Part shown: in pieces, positions 7,789 to 19,743 of the stretch | Layout of the letters: the number at the start of each line of letters is the position of its first letter | Numbering within the stretch: the first letter of the stretch is position 1 | Source of the DNA: Phenylobacterium sp. | GTDB lineage: Bacteria > Pseudomonadota > Alphaproteobacteria > Caulobacterales > Caulobacteraceae | Reading direction: 5' to 3' | Length of the DNA stretch: 64,000 nt | Assembly (NCBI GenBank): GCA_017991675.1 | Contig: JAGOQB010000001.1 | Coordinates: 372,001-436,000 of the forward strand | The notes under the pieces: model-generated | Database searches by the model: none | The model's input: the letters and a program-made list of their open reading frames with translations, nothing else | Told to the model about the DNA's origin: nothing | Position numbers and translations under genes: made by a program

Positions 7789-9231
7789 CTAGGAGGCGAG
7801 CCCGAACGCCGCCGCCGCCGCCTTGGCGAGCGGATCCAGGAAGATCAGCGCGCCCATGACCAGCGGGAAGGTGAACAGCGCGGCGCTGATCGCCACCACC
7901 TGGGCCTCGCGCGGCAGGGCGTCGGTGCCGCTCGGGGCGTTGTCGAACCACATCACCTTGATCAGGCGCAGGTAGTAGAACGCCGCGATGACGCTGCCGA
8001 CCAGGCCGAGCACGGCGGCGATGACGATCATCGGCTCGCCCACGCTCAGCGCCGCCTTGAAGACGTAGAACTTGGCCCAGAAGCCCGAGAACGGCGGCAG
8101 GCCGAGCGCCGACAGCGAGAACGCCGTCATCGCCAGGGCGATGCCCGGACGTTCCTTGAACAGGCCCGCCATGTCCGAGATCGTCTCCATCGGCCGCCCG
8201 TCGCGCGACAGCGCGGTGAGGCAGGCGAAGAAGCCGGTGACGTCGATCATGTAGAGAACCATGAACACCATCATCGCCTGCATGCCTTCGGGCGTGCCCG
8301 CGGCCAGGCCCAGCACGGCGTAGCCGACATTGGCGATCGAGGAATAAGCCCACAGACGCTTCAGGTTCTGCTGCGCCAGGCCGGCCAGGGCGCCGACGAA
8401 GATCGACAGCAGCGCGATGACCACCAGCACCTGACGCCATTGCTCGACCGCGCCGGGGAAGCCTTCGGCCAGCACCCGGGCGAACAGCACCATGGCCGCC
8501 AGCTTCGGGGCGCCGGCGAAGAAGGCCACGACCGGGGTCGGGGCGCCTTCGTAGACGTCCGGGGTCCACATGTGGAACGGCGCGGCCGAGACCTTGAACG
8601 CCAGGCCGCAGATCAGGAACACCAGGCCGAACAGCACGCCGGTGCCGGCGCCGCTCTGCACGACCGCCGCGATCTCGTCGAACCGGGTCGAGCCGGCGAA
8701 GCCGTAGATCAGCGAGGCGCCATAGAGCAGCAGGCCCGAGGACAGCGCGCCGAGCACGAAGTACTTCAGCCCCGCTTCCGACGCCTTGGCGTCCTCGCGG
8801 TGCATGGCGGCCAGCACGTAGAGCGCCAGCGAGTGCAGCTCGACGCCCATATAGAGCGAGATCAGGTCGCCGGCCGAGGCCATCATGCCCATGCCGAGCG
8901 CGGCCAGCAGGATCAGGATCGGGAACTCGAAATTGCGGATCGCCTTGCGCTCGAACCACTTCTGGCCGAGCACGATGGCCACCGCGCTGGCCAGGTAGAT
9001 CGCCACCTTGGCGAAGGCCGAGGCGTTGTCGGAGATCAGGCCGCCGGAGAATCCGCGGCCGATCGGGCCGACCGCGGCGGCCCAGGCCGCGACGATCAGC
9101 GCGCCGATCGAGGCGAGCATGATGGCCGTCGTGGCGCGCGGCGCGAAGGCGCCGATCACCAGCAGGCCGAGAGCGCCGATGGCCAGGATCAGTTCCGGCG
9201 CGGCGAGTGCGAGGTCTTGGGAAAAGGTCAT
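7789..9231 (-). CDS. nuoN: NADH-quinone oxidoreductase subunit N
   Basis: A 480-residue antiporter-like membrane subunit of complex I, with about 14 hydrophobic segments. The family features are visible: a conserved Glu/Lys in MGVELHSLALYVLAA, then GLAFKVSAAPFHMWTPDVYEG (split: AAPFHMWTPDVYEG) and LWAYSSIANVGYAVLGLA. It contributes a proton channel. The ATG at 9231 is 14 bp downstream of nuoM. Length is normal. It is the last nuo gene, with birA following immediately. Confidence 0.96.
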   Translation of the reverse strand: MTFSQDLALAAPELILAIGALGLLVIGAFAPRATTAIMLASIGALIVAAWAAAVGPIGRGFSGGLISDNASAFAKVAIYLASAVAIVLGQKWFERKAIRNFEFPILILLAALGMGMMASAGDLISLYMGVELHSLALYVLAAMHREDAKASEAGLKYFVLGALSSGLLLYGASLIYGFAGSTRFDEIAAVVQSGAGTGVLFGLVFLICGLAFKVSAAPFHMWTPDVYEGAPTPVVAFFAGAPKLAAMVLFARVLAEGFPGAVEQWRQVLVVIALLSIFVGALAGLAQQNLKRLWAYSSIANVGYAVLGLAAGTPEGMQAMMVFMVLYMIDVTGFFACLTALSRDGRPMETISDMAGLFKERPGIALAMTAFSLSALGLPPFSGFWAKFYVFKAALSVGEPMIVIAAVLGLVGSVIAAFYYLRLIKVMWFDNAPSGTDALPREAQVVAISAALFTFPLVMGALIFLDPLAKAAAAAFGLAS

Positions 9232-9245
9232 GTGACTTTAGGTCC

Positions 9246-10733
9246 TCACCCGCCGATGGCCGCGCGGTAAACCGCGGCGAGATTGTCGACCGAGGCTTGG
9301 GTCAGATCGAAAACGGCGGCCGGATAGACGCCGAGGTACAGGGTCATGGCGATCAGCGGCGCGAAGATCGCCACCTCGCGCCAGTCCAGGTCGGTGATGT
9401 CGGCCAAGGCCGGGTTGGTGATCTCGCCGAACACCACGCGCTTGTAGAGGGTCAGCGCGTAGACGGCCGAGAAGATCACGCCGGTGGCGGCGACGACCGC
9501 GGTCCAGGTGGAGATCTCGTAGACCCCGACCATGGTGGTGATTTCGCCGATGAAGCCCGACGTCCCCGGCAGGCCGACATTGCCCATGGTGAACAGCAGG
9601 AAGGTCGCCGCATACCAGGGCATGCGGTTCACCAGGCCGCCGTAGAAGGCGATCTCGCGGGTGTGCATGCGGTCATAGACGACGCCGACGCAGAGGAAGA
9701 GCGCGCCCGAGATCACCCCGTGGCTCAGCATCTGGAAGATCGCGCCCTGCACGCCGATGGCGTTGCCGGCGAAGATGCCCATGGTCACGAAGCCCATGTG
9801 GGCGACCGACGAATAGGCGATCAGCTTCTTGATGTCGGTCTGACGGAAGGCGACTAGCGAGGTGTAGACGACGGCGATCACGCTGAGGGCGAAGACCAGC
9901 GGCGTGAACAGGTCCGAGGCCTGCGGGAACATCGGCAGCGAGAAGCGCAGGAAGCCGTAGCCGCCCATCTTCAAGAGGATGCCCGCCAGGATGACCGAAC
10001 CGGCGGTCGGCGCCTCGACGTGGGCGTCGGGCAACCAGGTGTGCACCGGCCACATCGGCATCTTCACCGCGAACGAGGCGAAGAAGGCCAGCCACAGCCA
10101 GGTCTGCAGGTTCTGGTCGAACTTGTAGTTCATCAGCTCGGGGATCGAGGCGGTGCCCGCGACGCTGATCATGACCAGGATGGCCGCCAGCATCAGCACC
10201 GAGCCGAGCAGGGTGTAGAGGAAGAACTTGTAAGCCGCGTAGACCCGGTTCTTGCCGCCCCAGATGCCGATGATCAGGAACATCGGCACCAGGCCGAACT
10301 CGAAGAACAGGTAGAACAGCACCAGGTCCAGCGCGCAGAACACGCCGATGACCAGGGTCTCGAGGATCAGGAACGCAGCCATGTAGGCCGGCACTCGCTT
10401 GTCGATCGAGAACCACGACGCCGCGATACAGATCGGCATCAGGAACGCGGTCAGCAGCACGAACAGGATCGAGATCCCGTCCACGCCCATGCGGTAGTGC
10501 AGGCCGGCGAACCAAGCGTGGTCTTCCACGAACTGGAAGCCCGCATTGGCCGGGTCGTACTGCATCACCAGCAGCACCGACAGCGCGAACGTCGCCAGGG
10601 TGGTCACCAGGGTGATCCACTTCACGGCGCGGATGGTCTGCTCGTCCTCGTGCGAACGGAACAGGCGCAGCAGGATGATCGCCGCCACGCCGATCAGCGG
10701 CGTGAAGGTCGTCAGGGAGAGAATACCGGTCAT
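9246..10733 (-). CDS. nuoM: NADH-quinone oxidoreductase subunit M
   Basis: A 495-residue antiporter-like proton-pumping subunit of complex I. It has many membrane segments and the family landmarks [40 protein letters not shown] and [20 protein letters not shown]. The His and Lys residues of the half-channels are in place. It lies 16 bp after nuoL. Normal length, no oddities. Confidence 0.96.
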   Translation of the reverse strand: MTGILSLTTFTPLIGVAAIILLRLFRSHEDEQTIRAVKWITLVTTLATFALSVLLVMQYDPANAGFQFVEDHAWFAGLHYRMGVDGISILFVLLTAFLMPICIAASWFSIDKRVPAYMAAFLILETLVIGVFCALDLVLFYLFFEFGLVPMFLIIGIWGGKNRVYAAYKFFLYTLLGSVLMLAAILVMISVAGTASIPELMNYKFDQNLQTWLWLAFFASFAVKMPMWPVHTWLPDAHVEAPTAGSVILAGILLKMGGYGFLRFSLPMFPQASDLFTPLVFALSVIAVVYTSLVAFRQTDIKKLIAYSSVAHMGFVTMGIFAGNAIGVQGAIFQMLSHGVISGALFLCVGVVYDRMHTREIAFYGGLVNRMPWYAATFLLFTMGNVGLPGTSGFIGEITTMVGVYEISTWTAVVAATGVIFSAVYALTLYKRVVFGEITNPALADITDLDWREVAIFAPLIAMTLYLGVYPAAVFDLTQASVDNLAAVYRAAIGG

Positions 10734-10749
10734 GGGATCGCCCTCCCCC

Positions 10750-12825
10750 TTAAGCTTGCCAGGCCCACAGCGCGTAGGACAGCAGTCCCGCCACGCCGAG
10801 CAGCATTACGAACGCATAGTGATAGACGTAGCCGGTCTGCAGCCGCCCGGCTCGACGGCCGAGGGTGTAGGACAGCGCCGAGACCCCGTTCGGCCCAAGG
10901 CCGTCGATGATCTTCTGGTCGCCGACCTTCCAGAACACGTCGCCCAGGAACTTGGTGGCCCGCACGAAGGTCGCCTCATAGATCTCGTCGAAGAACCACT
11001 TGTTGTAGAGGAAGGTCCACAGCGGGCCCTTCCGCGCCGCGATCGCCGCGCCCAGGCCTTCACGCATGATGTAGACGTAGTAGGCGCTGGCGAAGCCGAC
11101 CGCCGAGACCGCCAGCGGCGCCCACTTCACCCAGGTCGGCACATGGTGCGCGTGCTCCAGGACGTGGTTTTCCGCGCCGTTGAAGATCGCGCCGCGCCAG
11201 AACTCGTTCCAGCCCTCGCCGACGAAGTGGTCGACGAACACATAGCCGGCCGCGACGGCGCCGAACGCCAGCAGCAGCAGCGGAACTAGCATGATGACCG
11301 GGCTCTCGTGCGGCTTGTGGTCGTGGCCATGACCATGGTCGTGGTCGGCCAGCGGCTCGTCGTGGGTCTCGATCTGCGCCGAAGAGGCGTGATCGTCATG
11401 GCCGTGGCCATGCGCATGGTCGTCGTGATGACCCCACTTGGCGGCGCCGTGGAAGGTCATGAACGCCAGGCGCCACGAATAGAAGGCGGTCAGGCCGGCG
11501 GCGAAGATGCTGACCACGAAGGCGAAGTAGGCCACGCCGCCGTACAGCTGTCCGGCCGCGAAGGCGCTCTCGATGATGGTGTCCTTCGAGTAGAAGCCCG
11601 CGAAGCCCAGGTGCAGGTTCGGCAGACCAAAGCCCGTGATCGCCAGGGTGCCGATGGTCATCACCGCATAGGTGACCGGCAGGTACTTCCACAGCGCGCC
11701 CATCTTCCGCATGTCCTGCTCGTGGTGCATGCCGTGGATCACCGAACCGGCGCCCAGGAACAGCAGGGCCTTGAAGAAGGCGTGCGTGAACAGGTGGAAC
11801 ATCGCCGCCTGATAGGCGCCCACGCCCGCGGCGAAGAACATGTAGCCGAGCTGCGAACAGGTCGAATAGGCGATGACCCGCTTGATGTCGTTCTGCGCCA
11901 GACCGACGGTCGCGGCGAACAGCGCCGTGACCGCGCCGATGATCGTGACGATCTGCTTGGCGTACGGCGCGTACTCGAACATCGGCGACAGCAGGCAGAC
12001 CATGTAGACGCCGGCGGTGACCATGGTCGCGGCGTGGATCAGCGCCGACACCGGGGTCGGGCCTTCCATCGCGTCCGGAAGCCAGGTGTGCAGGAAGAAC
12101 TGCGCCGACTTGCCCATCGCGCCGACGAACAGCAGAGCGCAGGCCAGGTCGACCGCGTGCCAGTACGAGCCGGCGAACCACCAGCCCTCGTTGGCCATGG
12201 ACGGGATCTTCGGGAACAGTTCGGCGAACTGGATCGTGCCGAACATCCAGAAGACGGTCATGATGCCCAGCGCGAAGCCGAAGTCGCCGACCCGGTTGAC
12301 CACGAAGGCCTTGATCGAGGCGGCGTTGGCGGTCGGCTTCTTGAACCAGAAGCCGATCAGCAGGTAGCTGGCCAGGCCCACGCCTTCCCAGCCGAAGAAC
12401 AGCTGCATGAAGTCGGCGGCGGTGACCAGCGCCAGCATGGCGAAGGTGAACAGCGACAGGTACGCGAAGAACCGCGGCTTGCTGTCGTCCTCGGCCATGT
12501 AGCCCCACGAATAGACGTGGACCAGCGAGGAGACGCTGGTGACGACCACCAGCATGACCGCCGACAGGCCGTCGAGCCGGATCGACCAGTTCGACTGGAA
12601 GTCGCCGATATTGATGAACGGCAGGAGCTTGATGGTGAAGGCTTCGAGGCCGCCCCAGGTCCACTGGCTGAAGATCGTCCACGAGAGGACGGCCGACAGC
12701 AGCAGCAGGCCGGTGGTGATCGACTGCGACGCGACGTTGCCGATGCGGCGGCCGAACAGGCCGGCCACGATCGCGCCGACGAGCGGCGCGAAGACGACGG
12801 TGGTGATCAGAGACTGCGGTGTCAT
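10750..12825 (-). CDS. nuoL: NADH-quinone oxidoreductase subunit L
   Basis: The largest antiporter-like subunit of complex I, 691 residues, with the C-terminal lateral helix that spans the membrane arm. Landmarks: [59 protein letters not shown] and [18 protein letters not shown]. Unusual is a His/Asp-rich loop of about 47 residues encoded at roughly 11303-11438, with about 14 histidines, placed between late membrane helices. It lies 11 bp after nuoK. Confidence 0.96.
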   Translation of the reverse strand: MTPQSLITTVVFAPLVGAIVAGLFGRRIGNVASQSITTGLLLLSAVLSWTIFSQWTWGGLEAFTIKLLPFINIGDFQSNWSIRLDGLSAVMLVVVTSVSSLVHVYSWGYMAEDDSKPRFFAYLSLFTFAMLALVTAADFMQLFFGWEGVGLASYLLIGFWFKKPTANAASIKAFVVNRVGDFGFALGIMTVFWMFGTIQFAELFPKIPSMANEGWWFAGSYWHAVDLACALLFVGAMGKSAQFFLHTWLPDAMEGPTPVSALIHAATMVTAGVYMVCLLSPMFEYAPYAKQIVTIIGAVTALFAATVGLAQNDIKRVIAYSTCSQLGYMFFAAGVGAYQAAMFHLFTHAFFKALLFLGAGSVIHGMHHEQDMRKMGALWKYLPVTYAVMTIGTLAITGFGLPNLHLGFAGFYSKDTIIESAFAAGQLYGGVAYFAFVVSIFAAGLTAFYSWRLAFMTFHGAAKWGHHDDHAHGHGHDDHASSAQIETHDEPLADHDHGHGHDHKPHESPVIMLVPLLLLAFGAVAAGYVFVDHFVGEGWNEFWRGAIFNGAENHVLEHAHHVPTWVKWAPLAVSAVGFASAYYVYIMREGLGAAIAARKGPLWTFLYNKWFFDEIYEATFVRATKFLGDVFWKVGDQKIIDGLGPNGVSALSYTLGRRAGRLQTGYVYHYAFVMLLGVAGLLSYALWAWQA

Positions 12826-12836
12826 GTTCAGGTCCG

Positions 12837-13142
12837 TCAGCCCTTCATCATCGAGACGTCGTCGACGGAGATGTCGCCGCGATTACGGAAGAAGGTGACA
12901 AGGATGGCCAGGCCCACGGCGGCCTCGGCGGCCGCCACGGTAAGGACGAACATGGCGTAGATCTGCCCCACGACGTCGTGGAGATAGACCGAGAACGCCA
13001 CGAGATTGATGTTCACCGCGAGCAGGATCAGCTCGACCGACATCAGGATGACGATGATGTTCTTGCGGTTCACGAAGATCCCGAACACCCCGATGGTGAA
13101 CAGGATCGCGGCCACCGCGAGATAGTGGGTGAGCCCGATCAT
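12837..13142 (-). CDS. nuoK: NADH-quinone oxidoreductase subunit K
   Basis: A 101-residue, three-helix membrane subunit of complex I. It shows [20 protein letters not shown], the second-helix Glu in [17 protein letters not shown] and the third-helix Glu in [20 protein letters not shown], both part of the central proton path. Its ATG overlaps the nuoJ stop by 4 nt (ATGA). Confidence 0.96.
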   Translation of the reverse strand: MIGLTHYLAVAAILFTIGVFGIFVNRKNIIVILMSVELILLAVNINLVAFSVYLHDVVGQIYAMFVLTVAAAEAAVGLAILVTFFRNRGDISVDDVSMMKG

Positions 13143-13747
13143 TGGTCGATCCCCTGCCCCGGCTTGATCTGAACGACGCGCATGCCGGTCTTCGGCGTGC
13201 GGGCGACCTGGTCGACGATGACCTGGCGGCGCACGCCCGGCTTGTGGCGCAGGGTCAGGACGATGGCGCCGATCATGGCCACCAGCAGCACCAGCCCCGC
13301 GGCTTGGAAGAAGTAGACGTAGTCGGTGTAGAGCACCCGGCCGATGGTCTCGATGTTCGACACGTCGGCGTAGACCTGCGGCGTGTCGGCCTTCGGCTTG
13401 CCGCTCGTGGCCACGGCCGTGGCCACCACGATCATCTCGATGACCAGCACGCCGGCGACCAGGCCGCCCAGCGGCAGGTAGCGGGCGAAGCCCTGGCGGA
13501 GCGCGGCGAAGTCGACGTCGAGCATCATGACGACGAAGAGGAACAGCACCGCCACCGCGCCGACGTAGACGACGACGAGCAGCATCGCGAGGAACTCCGC
13601 GCCCATGGTCACGAAGAGGCCCGCGGCCGAGAAGAAGCTGAGGATCAGGAACAGCACCGAGTGCACCGGATTTCGGGAGGAAACCACCCCGAACCCTGCG
13701 CCTACGGTCACCGCCGCCAGCAGGTAGAATGCGATCGCCAAGGCCAT
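13139..13747 (-). CDS. nuoJ: NADH-quinone oxidoreductase subunit J
   Basis: A 202-residue membrane subunit of complex I with five hydrophobic helices. The conserved stretches are [20 protein letters not shown] and the third-helix region [20 protein letters not shown] with the pi-bulge glycine. The C-terminal tail is charged. It is separated from nuoI by 92 bp, the largest gap among the nuo genes, and is coupled to nuoK. Confidence 0.95.
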   Translation of the reverse strand: MALAIAFYLLAAVTVGAGFGVVSSRNPVHSVLFLILSFFSAAGLFVTMGAEFLAMLLVVVYVGAVAVLFLFVVMMLDVDFAALRQGFARYLPLGGLVAGVLVIEMIVVATAVATSGKPKADTPQVYADVSNIETIGRVLYTDYVYFFQAAGLVLLVAMIGAIVLTLRHKPGVRRQVIVDQVARTPKTGMRVVQIKPGQGIDQ

Positions 13748-13839
13748 GACGGCTTTTCTCAGCCCCTTAGTTTACTTGGTCCGCCCTCGCCGAGGATCCG
13801 GCGCGGGCGAAGGTGGTCGTCTCACGGATGCGCCGGCGC

Positions 13840-14331
13840 TTACCGGTAGGGCGCGTCCAGTTCCAGGTTCTTCGCGATCTGCCGTTCCCAGCGGTCGCCG
13901 TTCGAGAGCAGGCGCTCCTTGTCGTAGTAGAGCTCCTCGCGGGTCTCGACGGCGAACTCGATGTTCGGGCCCTCGACGATGGCGTCCACCGGGCAGGCCT
14001 CTTGGCACAGGCCGCAGTAGATGCACTTGACCATGTCGATGTCGTACCGGGTCGTGCGGCGGCTGCCGTCGTCACGCGGTTCGGCTTCGATGGTGATGGC
14101 CTGGGCCGGGCAGATCGCCTCGCAGAGCTTGCAGGCGATGCAGCGCTCTTCCCCGTTGGGATAGCGGCGCAGCGCGTGCTCGCCGCGGAAGCGCGGCGAC
14201 TGCGGACCGCGCTCGTGCGGGTACTGCACGGTGGCCTTCGGCTTGATCATGTACTTCATCGCCAGGCCGAACGCCCCGACGAAGTCCATCAGGGCCGCGC
14301 CCCTGACTGCCTGTGAAATTCGCTGCATCAT
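13840..14331 (-). CDS. nuoI: NADH-quinone oxidoreductase subunit I
   Basis: A 163-residue peripheral subunit holding clusters N6a and N6b. It has two 4Fe-4S motifs, [16 protein letters not shown] and [16 protein letters not shown], and the family start [15 protein letters not shown]. The start may be either of two adjacent ATGs (14331 or 14328). It follows the small lipoprotein gene by 7 bp. Normal length. Confidence 0.96.
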   Translation of the reverse strand: MMQRISQAVRGAALMDFVGAFGLAMKYMIKPKATVQYPHERGPQSPRFRGEHALRRYPNGEERCIACKLCEAICPAQAITIEAEPRDDGSRRTTRYDIDMVKCIYCGLCQEACPVDAIVEGPNIEFAVETREELYYDKERLLSNGDRWERQIAKNLELDAPYR

Positions 14332-14338
14332 TTCGCGG

Positions 14339-14545
14339 TTACTTTCTCTTGCAGGCGTAGTCGGTCATGCGCTTGCCCGAGCCCTCGGGGCTGCGGACCA
14401 GCTCCCCGCCCTTGGCGGCGCAAGCCGAGCTGGCGGACTTCAGCGCGTCGTAGCTGGCCACGCCCCCGGTAATGTCGGGGCCGCCCGCCGAACTGGCGCA
14501 GGACGAAAGGGAAATCAGGAAGATGCTGGCCATCACCGCCCTCAT
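14339..14545 (-). CDS. Small putative lipoprotein embedded in the nuo operon
   Basis: A 68-residue protein with an N-terminal hydrophobic signal ([16 protein letters not shown]) ending in a lipobox-like LSSC, predicting lipidation at Cys16, followed by about 50 polar residues with two further cysteines (positions 41 and 65) that could form a disulfide. Its ATG overlaps the nuoH stop by 4 nt (ATGA), so it is a genuine operon member. I do not recognise a family. The position suggests an envelope protein made alongside complex I, but nothing in it shows an assembly role. Confidence 0.72.
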   Translation of the reverse strand: MRAVMASIFLISLSSCASSAGGPDITGGVASYDALKSASSACAAKGGELVRSPEGSGKRMTDYACKRK

Positions 14546-15627
14546 GCGCCCCCCGGACCGAAAACGCGCCAGCCGGCGACCAGGACCACGGCGACCAGCG
14601 AGGTCGGCAGGAACACCTTCCACCCCAGGCGCATCAGCTGGTCGTAGCGGTAGCGCGGCACGATCGCCTTCACCATCCCGATCAGGAAGAAGAAGAAGCA
14701 GATCTTCATGACGAACCACATCAGGCCGTAGAAGCTCTGCACCGTCGGCGGCCAGCTGGCCACCCACGGCAGGTCGATCGGGGCCTGCCAGCCGCCGAAG
14801 AACATCACCGAGATCAGGGCGCACATCAGCACGATGTTCACCAGCTCGCCGATCATGAACAGCAGGAACGGGCTGGACGAGTATTCGACCTGGTAGCCGG
14901 CCACGAGTTCGGATTCAGCTTCCGGCAGGTCGAACGGCGGGCGGTTGGTCTCGGCCAGGGCCGAGATGAAGAAGATCACCGCCATCGGGATCATGACCAG
15001 CGCCATCGGCAGGTTGTGCAGGCCTTGGCCGCCGAACACGTTCCAGTTCCAGAAGCCGCCGCTCTGCAGCTCGACGATCTTCTGCAGGTTCATCGTGCCC
15101 GACAGCAGGATGACGGTGACGATGACGAAGCCGATCGAGACTTCGTACGAGACCATCTGCGCCGCCGACCGCAGCGAGCCCAGGAACGGGTACTTCGAGT
15201 TCGAAGCCCAGCCGCCCATGATGATGCCGTAGACGCCCAGCGAGCTGATCGCGAACAGGTACAGCACCCCGACATTGATGTCGGAGACCACCCAACCCGG
15301 CGCGAACGGGATCACCGCCCAGCCGACCATGGCCAGGACGAAGGTCAGCACCGGAGCCAGCAGGAAGACGAACTTGTCGGCCCCGTCGGGGATGACGATT
15401 TCCTTCAGCACGAACTTGATCAGGTCGGCGAAGGACTGCAGCAGGCCGAACGGCCCGACGACGTTAGGGCCTTTGCGCATCTGCACGCCGGCCCAGATCT
15501 TCCGGTCGGCGAGCATGAAGAAGGCCAGCGCGACCAGCAGCGGCAGCACGACCGCCATGATCTGCGCGACCGTGATCAGGGTCCAGCCGCCCGGCGTAGC
15601 CCAGAAGTTGTTGGCGACAGCGTCCAT
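14542..15627 (-). CDS. nuoH: NADH-quinone oxidoreductase subunit H
   Basis: A 361-residue membrane subunit joining the peripheral and membrane arms and forming part of the quinone chamber. Family landmarks are [37 protein letters not shown], the quinone-site loop [20 protein letters not shown] and [19 protein letters not shown]. It lies 4 bp after nuoG. No irregularity. Confidence 0.96.
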   Translation of the reverse strand: MDAVANNFWATPGGWTLITVAQIMAVVLPLLVALAFFMLADRKIWAGVQMRKGPNVVGPFGLLQSFADLIKFVLKEIVIPDGADKFVFLLAPVLTFVLAMVGWAVIPFAPGWVVSDINVGVLYLFAISSLGVYGIIMGGWASNSKYPFLGSLRSAAQMVSYEVSIGFVIVTVILLSGTMNLQKIVELQSGGFWNWNVFGGQGLHNLPMALVMIPMAVIFFISALAETNRPPFDLPEAESELVAGYQVEYSSSPFLLFMIGELVNIVLMCALISVMFFGGWQAPIDLPWVASWPPTVQSFYGLMWFVMKICFFFFLIGMVKAIVPRYRYDQLMRLGWKVFLPTSLVAVVLVAGWRVFGPGGA

Positions 15628-15631
15628 GCCC

Positions 15632-17674
15632 CTACTCCGCCGCGATCTTGGCGGCGCCGGAAGCCACGGCGGCGCACTCGGCCATCGTCACGCTGGCGCG
15701 CGCGATGGGATTGGTCAGATGGAAGGTCTTCACCGCGCTCTCGAACGGAGCCTCGGAGACCTCGCCCTTGGCGCCCAGCGATCCGAAATCCAGGGCCGCG
15801 CCCGCCGAACCGGGGGCGTAGTCGACCTGGCCGAAGCTCGGATGGTCGGCGAAAAGCTTGGCCCGCAGCTGGGCCAGAGTGTCGTAAGGCAGGGTCACGC
15901 CCAGGCGGTCGGAGAGCGCCCGGAACACCGACCAGTCCTCGCGGGCCTCGCCCTTGGGGAACACGGCGCGGTAGCCGAACTGCACCCGGCCTTCGGTGTT
16001 GACGTAGATGCCGTCCTTCTCGGTGTAGGCCGCGCCCGGCAGGACCACGTCTGCCGAGTGCGCGCCGGCGTCGCCGTGCGTGCCCAGATAAACCTTGAAG
16101 GCGTCGCTGCCCTTGGCGTCGATCTCGTCGGCGCCGAGCAGGAACAGCACGTCCAGCGCGCCCGGCTGCACCATGTCCTTGGCGCTCTTGCCGCCCTCGC
16201 CCGGCACGAAGCCGAGGTCCAGGCCGCCGACGCGCGAGGCGGCGATGTGCAGGACGTTCCAGGTCAGGCCGAAGCTCTTGGCGACCGCGGCGGCCGCAGC
16301 GAGCACCGCCTGGCCGTCGTCGCGCGACAGCGCGCCGGCGCCGACGATGATCGCCGGCTTCTTGGCGTCCTTGAGCGCCTTGACGAAGTCGTTCTTGGCG
16401 CGGCTCAGGCCCGACAGGGTCGCAGCGCCGGCGCCGAGATAGTCGTACTTGTAGGTCAGGTCGGCCTGCTCGCCGATCACGCCGACGCGCAGCGCGCCCG
16501 CCAGCCAGCGCTTGCGCAGCCGGGCGTTGAACACCGGCGCTTCGACGCGCGGATTGGTCCCGACCAGCAGGACGACGTCGGCGTCTTCGATGCCGGCGAT
16601 GGTCGAGTTCATCAGCCAGCTTTCGCGCGGACCGGCGCCCAGCGCCATGCCGTCCTGGCGGCAATCGATGTTGGCCGAGCCCAGCGCGGTGAACAGATCC
16701 TTGGCCGCGGCCATGGACTCCACGTCCTGCACGTCGCCGGCGATCACGCCGATGCGCTCGCCGCTGGCGGCCTTGACCTTGGTGGTGATCAGCTCGAACG
16801 CCTGCGCCCAGGTCGCCGGCTGCAGGCGTCCGTCCTTACGGACGAACGGCTGGTCCAGGCGCTGGCGCGAAAGGCCGTCGACGGCGTAACGCGTCTTGTC
16901 GCTGATCCACTCTTCGTTGATCTCTTCGTTCAGGCGCGGCAGCACCCGCAGAACCGCCGGACCGCGGCTGTCGACGCGGATCGCCGAGCCCAGCGCATCC
17001 ATGACGTCGACGCTTTCGGTCTTCTTCAGCTCCCACGGCCGCGCGTTGAACGCGTACGGCTTGGAGGTCAGCGCGCCGACCGGGCACAGGTCGATGACGT
17101 TGGCCGACAGTTCCGACCCGACCGACTTGTCTAGATAGGTCGTGATTTCAACGTCTTCGCCGCGCGAGATCAGGCCGATGTCCGGCACGCCGGCCACCTC
17201 GGTGATGAAGCGGACGCAGCGCGTGCACTGGATGCAGCGGGTCATCACCGTCTTGATGAGCGGACCCATGTGCTTTTCTTCGACGGCCCGCTTGTTCTCG
17301 GCGTAGCGGCTGTCGTCGCGGCCATAGCCCATGGCCTGGTCCTGCAGGTCGCACTCGCCGCCCTGGTCGCAGATCGGGCAGTCCAGCGGGTGGTTGATGA
17401 GCAGGAACTCCATCACCCCTTCGCGGGCCTTCTTCACCATCGGCGTGTTGGTGAAGATCTCCTGGCCTTCGGCGGCCGGCAGCGCGCAGGACGCCTGCGG
17501 CTTCGGCGGGCCAGGCTTCACCTCGACCAGGCACATGCGGCAGTTGCCGGCGATGCTGAGGCGCTCGTGGTAGCAGAAGCGCGGGATTTCCTCACCGGCC
17601 AGTTCCGCCACCTGCAGAACCGTCATGCCGGGTTCGAACTCGACCTCGGCGCCGTTGACTTTAGCCTTGGGCAT
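15632..17674 (-). CDS. nuoG: NADH-quinone oxidoreductase subunit G
   Basis: A 680-residue peripheral-arm subunit carrying several Fe-S clusters. The N-terminal 2Fe-2S ferredoxin domain shows [20 protein letters not shown] (residues near 34-50); then a His-ligated cluster region ([18 protein letters not shown]) and a 4Fe-4S site ([17 protein letters not shown]); the rest is a molybdopterin-oxidoreductase-like domain without cofactor role. Length fits alphaproteobacterial NuoG. It follows nuoF by 6 bp. Confidence 0.96.
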   Translation of the reverse strand: MPKAKVNGAEVEFEPGMTVLQVAELAGEEIPRFCYHERLSIAGNCRMCLVEVKPGPPKPQASCALPAAEGQEIFTNTPMVKKAREGVMEFLLINHPLDCPICDQGGECDLQDQAMGYGRDDSRYAENKRAVEEKHMGPLIKTVMTRCIQCTRCVRFITEVAGVPDIGLISRGEDVEITTYLDKSVGSELSANVIDLCPVGALTSKPYAFNARPWELKKTESVDVMDALGSAIRVDSRGPAVLRVLPRLNEEINEEWISDKTRYAVDGLSRQRLDQPFVRKDGRLQPATWAQAFELITTKVKAASGERIGVIAGDVQDVESMAAAKDLFTALGSANIDCRQDGMALGAGPRESWLMNSTIAGIEDADVVLLVGTNPRVEAPVFNARLRKRWLAGALRVGVIGEQADLTYKYDYLGAGAATLSGLSRAKNDFVKALKDAKKPAIIVGAGALSRDDGQAVLAAAAAVAKSFGLTWNVLHIAASRVGGLDLGFVPGEGGKSAKDMVQPGALDVLFLLGADEIDAKGSDAFKVYLGTHGDAGAHSADVVLPGAAYTEKDGIYVNTEGRVQFGYRAVFPKGEAREDWSVFRALSDRLGVTLPYDTLAQLRAKLFADHPSFGQVDYAPGSAGAALDFGSLGAKGEVSEAPFESAVKTFHLTNPIARASVTMAECAAVASGAAKIAAE

Positions 17675-17680
17675 TGGGGG

Positions 17681-18997
17681 TTACTCCGCCGCTTGCAGGG
17701 ACGCGCCCTGCACATGCGGCCTTCCGGCCCGGTATTGGGTGATGCGGTCTTCCACCTCGTGACGGAAGTGGCGGAACAGGCCCTGGATCGGCCAGGCCGC
17801 CGCGTCGCCGAGACCGCAGATGGTGTGACCCTCGACCTGGCTGGCGACGTCCAGCAGCATGTCGATCTCGCGCATCTCGGCTTCGCCGGTGACCATGCGC
17901 TCCATGACCCGCCACATCCAGCCGGTGCCTTCACGGCACGGCGTGCACTGGCCGCAGCTCTCGTGCTTGTAGAAGTAGGACAGGCGGGCGATCGCCTTCA
18001 CGATGTCGGTGGACTGGTCCATCACGATCACCGCCGCGGTGCCCAGGCCCGACTTCAGCGCCGAGAGGCTGTCGAAGTCCATCAGCGCGGTCTCGGCCTC
18101 GTGGGCCGGGATCATGCGGACCGACGAGCCGCCCGGGATCACCGCCTTGAGGTTGCCCCAGCCGCCGCGGATGCCGCCGCAATGGTCTTCCAGCAGCTGC
18201 TTCAGCGGGATCGACATCGCCTCTTCGACGACGCACGGCTTGTTCACGTGGCCCGAGATGGCCATCAGCTTGGTGCCGGTGTTGTTCGGCCGGCCGAAGC
18301 CCGAGAACCATTCGGCGCCGCGGCGCAGGATGGTGCCGACGACCGAGATCGACTCGACGTTGTTGATGGTGGTCGGGCAGCCGTAGATGCCCGCGCCGGC
18401 CGGGAACGGCGGCTTCAGGCGCGGCTGGCCCTTCTTGCCTTCCAGGCTTTCCATCAGCGCGGTTTCGTCGCCGCAGATATAGGCGCCGCCGCCATGGGTG
18501 ACGTGCAGGTCGAAGTCCCAGCCGTGGACGTTGCCCTTGCCGATCAGCTTGGCCTCGTAGGCCTGCTTGATCGCCGCTTCCAGGCGCTCGCGCTCATGCA
18601 CGTATTCGCCGCGGAGGTAGATGTAACAGGTGTGCGCGCGGATCGCGTAGCTGGCGATCAGGCAGCCTTCGATCAGCAGGTGCGGATCATTGCGCAGGAT
18701 CTCGCGGTCCTTGCAGGTGCCCGGCTCCGACTCGTCGGCGTTGACGACCAGGTAGTGCGGCCGCTCGCTCTCCTGCTTGGGCATGAAGGTCCACTTCAGG
18801 CCGGTGGAGAAGCCCGCGCCGCCGCGGCCGCGCAGGCCCGAGGCCTTGATCTGATCGCAGAGCCATTCCGGCGTCTGCTTCAGCATCTCACGCGTGCCGT
18901 TCCAGGCCCCACGCTTCTTCGCTCCCTCGAGGCCCCAGTCGTGGAGGCCATAGAGGTTGGTGAAGATGCGGTCCTTGTCTTCGAGAATACCGACCAA
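17681..18997 (-). CDS. nuoF: NADH-quinone oxidoreductase subunit F
   Basis: A 438-residue subunit with the NADH- and FMN-binding sites and cluster N3. It shows [20 protein letters not shown] (NADH site), [20 protein letters not shown] (FMN site), [18 protein letters not shown] and the cluster motif [15 protein letters not shown]. The frame appears to start at a TTG (18997), since an ATG is lacking before the conserved start and AGGAG lies about 14 bases upstream; start choice is moderately certain. A 55-bp gap separates it from nuoE. Confidence 0.95.
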   Translation of the reverse strand: MVGILEDKDRIFTNLYGLHDWGLEGAKKRGAWNGTREMLKQTPEWLCDQIKASGLRGRGGAGFSTGLKWTFMPKQESERPHYLVVNADESEPGTCKDREILRNDPHLLIEGCLIASYAIRAHTCYIYLRGEYVHERERLEAAIKQAYEAKLIGKGNVHGWDFDLHVTHGGGAYICGDETALMESLEGKKGQPRLKPPFPAGAGIYGCPTTINNVESISVVGTILRRGAEWFSGFGRPNNTGTKLMAISGHVNKPCVVEEAMSIPLKQLLEDHCGGIRGGWGNLKAVIPGGSSVRMIPAHEAETALMDFDSLSALKSGLGTAAVIVMDQSTDIVKAIARLSYFYKHESCGQCTPCREGTGWMWRVMERMVTGEAEMREIDMLLDVASQVEGHTICGLGDAAAWPIQGLFRHFRHEVEDRITQYRAGRPHVQGASLQAAE

Positions 18998-19052
18998 GGC
19001 CCCTACACTCCTCTGTCCGCACGCGCCGGGCGCGCGATCGAATTCATTGCGC

Positions 19053-19736
19053 TCACTGGGCCGGCTCCTTCGCGCCCTTCGAGGGCTTGGGCGCGTTGGG
19101 CAGCGCCTTGATCGGCTTGGCGCGGGTCCCGTCGTAGAGCGACGGATCGCTGAGGGTCAGCGGGCCGCCTTCCGGCGCCGAACCGCTGCGGCCGATCACC
19201 GAACCCGGCGCGCGCGGCTTGCCGGCGGCGAACTCGTCCAGAACCGCGTCGAGCGTCTCGACCGTCAGATCTTCGTAGTAATAGTCGTTGATCATCGCCA
19301 TCGGCGCGTTGGAGCAGGCGCCCAGGCACTCGACTTCCTGCCAGTAGAACTTGCCGTCGGCCGACAGGTGATCCTTCGGGCCAAGGCGCTTCTTGCAGTG
19401 AGCCATCAGCTCGCCGGCCCCGCGCAACGCGCAGGGCGTGGTGCCGCAGACCTGCACCAGCGCATGGCTGCCGACCGGCTCGAGCATGAACATGGTGTAG
19501 AAGGTCACGACCTCCAGCACCCGGATCTGGGCCATGCCCAGCAGCTCGGCGATCAGGCGGATGGCGGGCTCGGAGACCCAGCCCTCCTGCTTCTGCACGA
19601 GCCACAGAATCGGAATGACCGCCGATTGCTGGCGGCCGGCCGGGAACTTGGAAATCCACCAATCCGCCTGCTTCTTGGTCTCCGCGGAGAACTCGAAGCT
19701 GGCGGGCTGGTTCGGAGAGAGGCGGCGAACGCTCAA
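19053..19736 (-). CDS. nuoE: NADH-quinone oxidoreductase subunit E
   Basis: A 227-residue thioredoxin-fold subunit with 2Fe-2S cluster N1a. Ligand cysteines are in [17 protein letters not shown] and [20 protein letters not shown]. Beyond the core (about residue 165) is a Pro/Ala/Gly-rich tail, as in other alphaproteobacterial NuoE. The start is a TTG at 19736 with GAGGA 6 bases upstream. It sits 7 bp after the NTF2-like gene rather than directly after nuoD. Confidence 0.95.
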   Translation of the reverse strand: MSVRRLSPNQPASFEFSAETKKQADWWISKFPAGRQQSAVIPILWLVQKQEGWVSEPAIRLIAELLGMAQIRVLEVVTFYTMFMLEPVGSHALVQVCGTTPCALRGAGELMAHCKKRLGPKDHLSADGKFYWQEVECLGACSNAPMAMINDYYYEDLTVETLDAVLDEFAAGKPRAPGSVIGRSGSAPEGGPLTLSDPSLYDGTRAKPIKALPNAPKPSKGAKEPAQ

Positions 19737-19743
19737 GCGATCC

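Noticed and set aside
14546-14824. Longer form (161 aa) of the small lipoprotein gene
   Set aside because: The first 93 residues are nuoH in another frame; the short form has a signal peptide and lipobox and an ATGA overlap.
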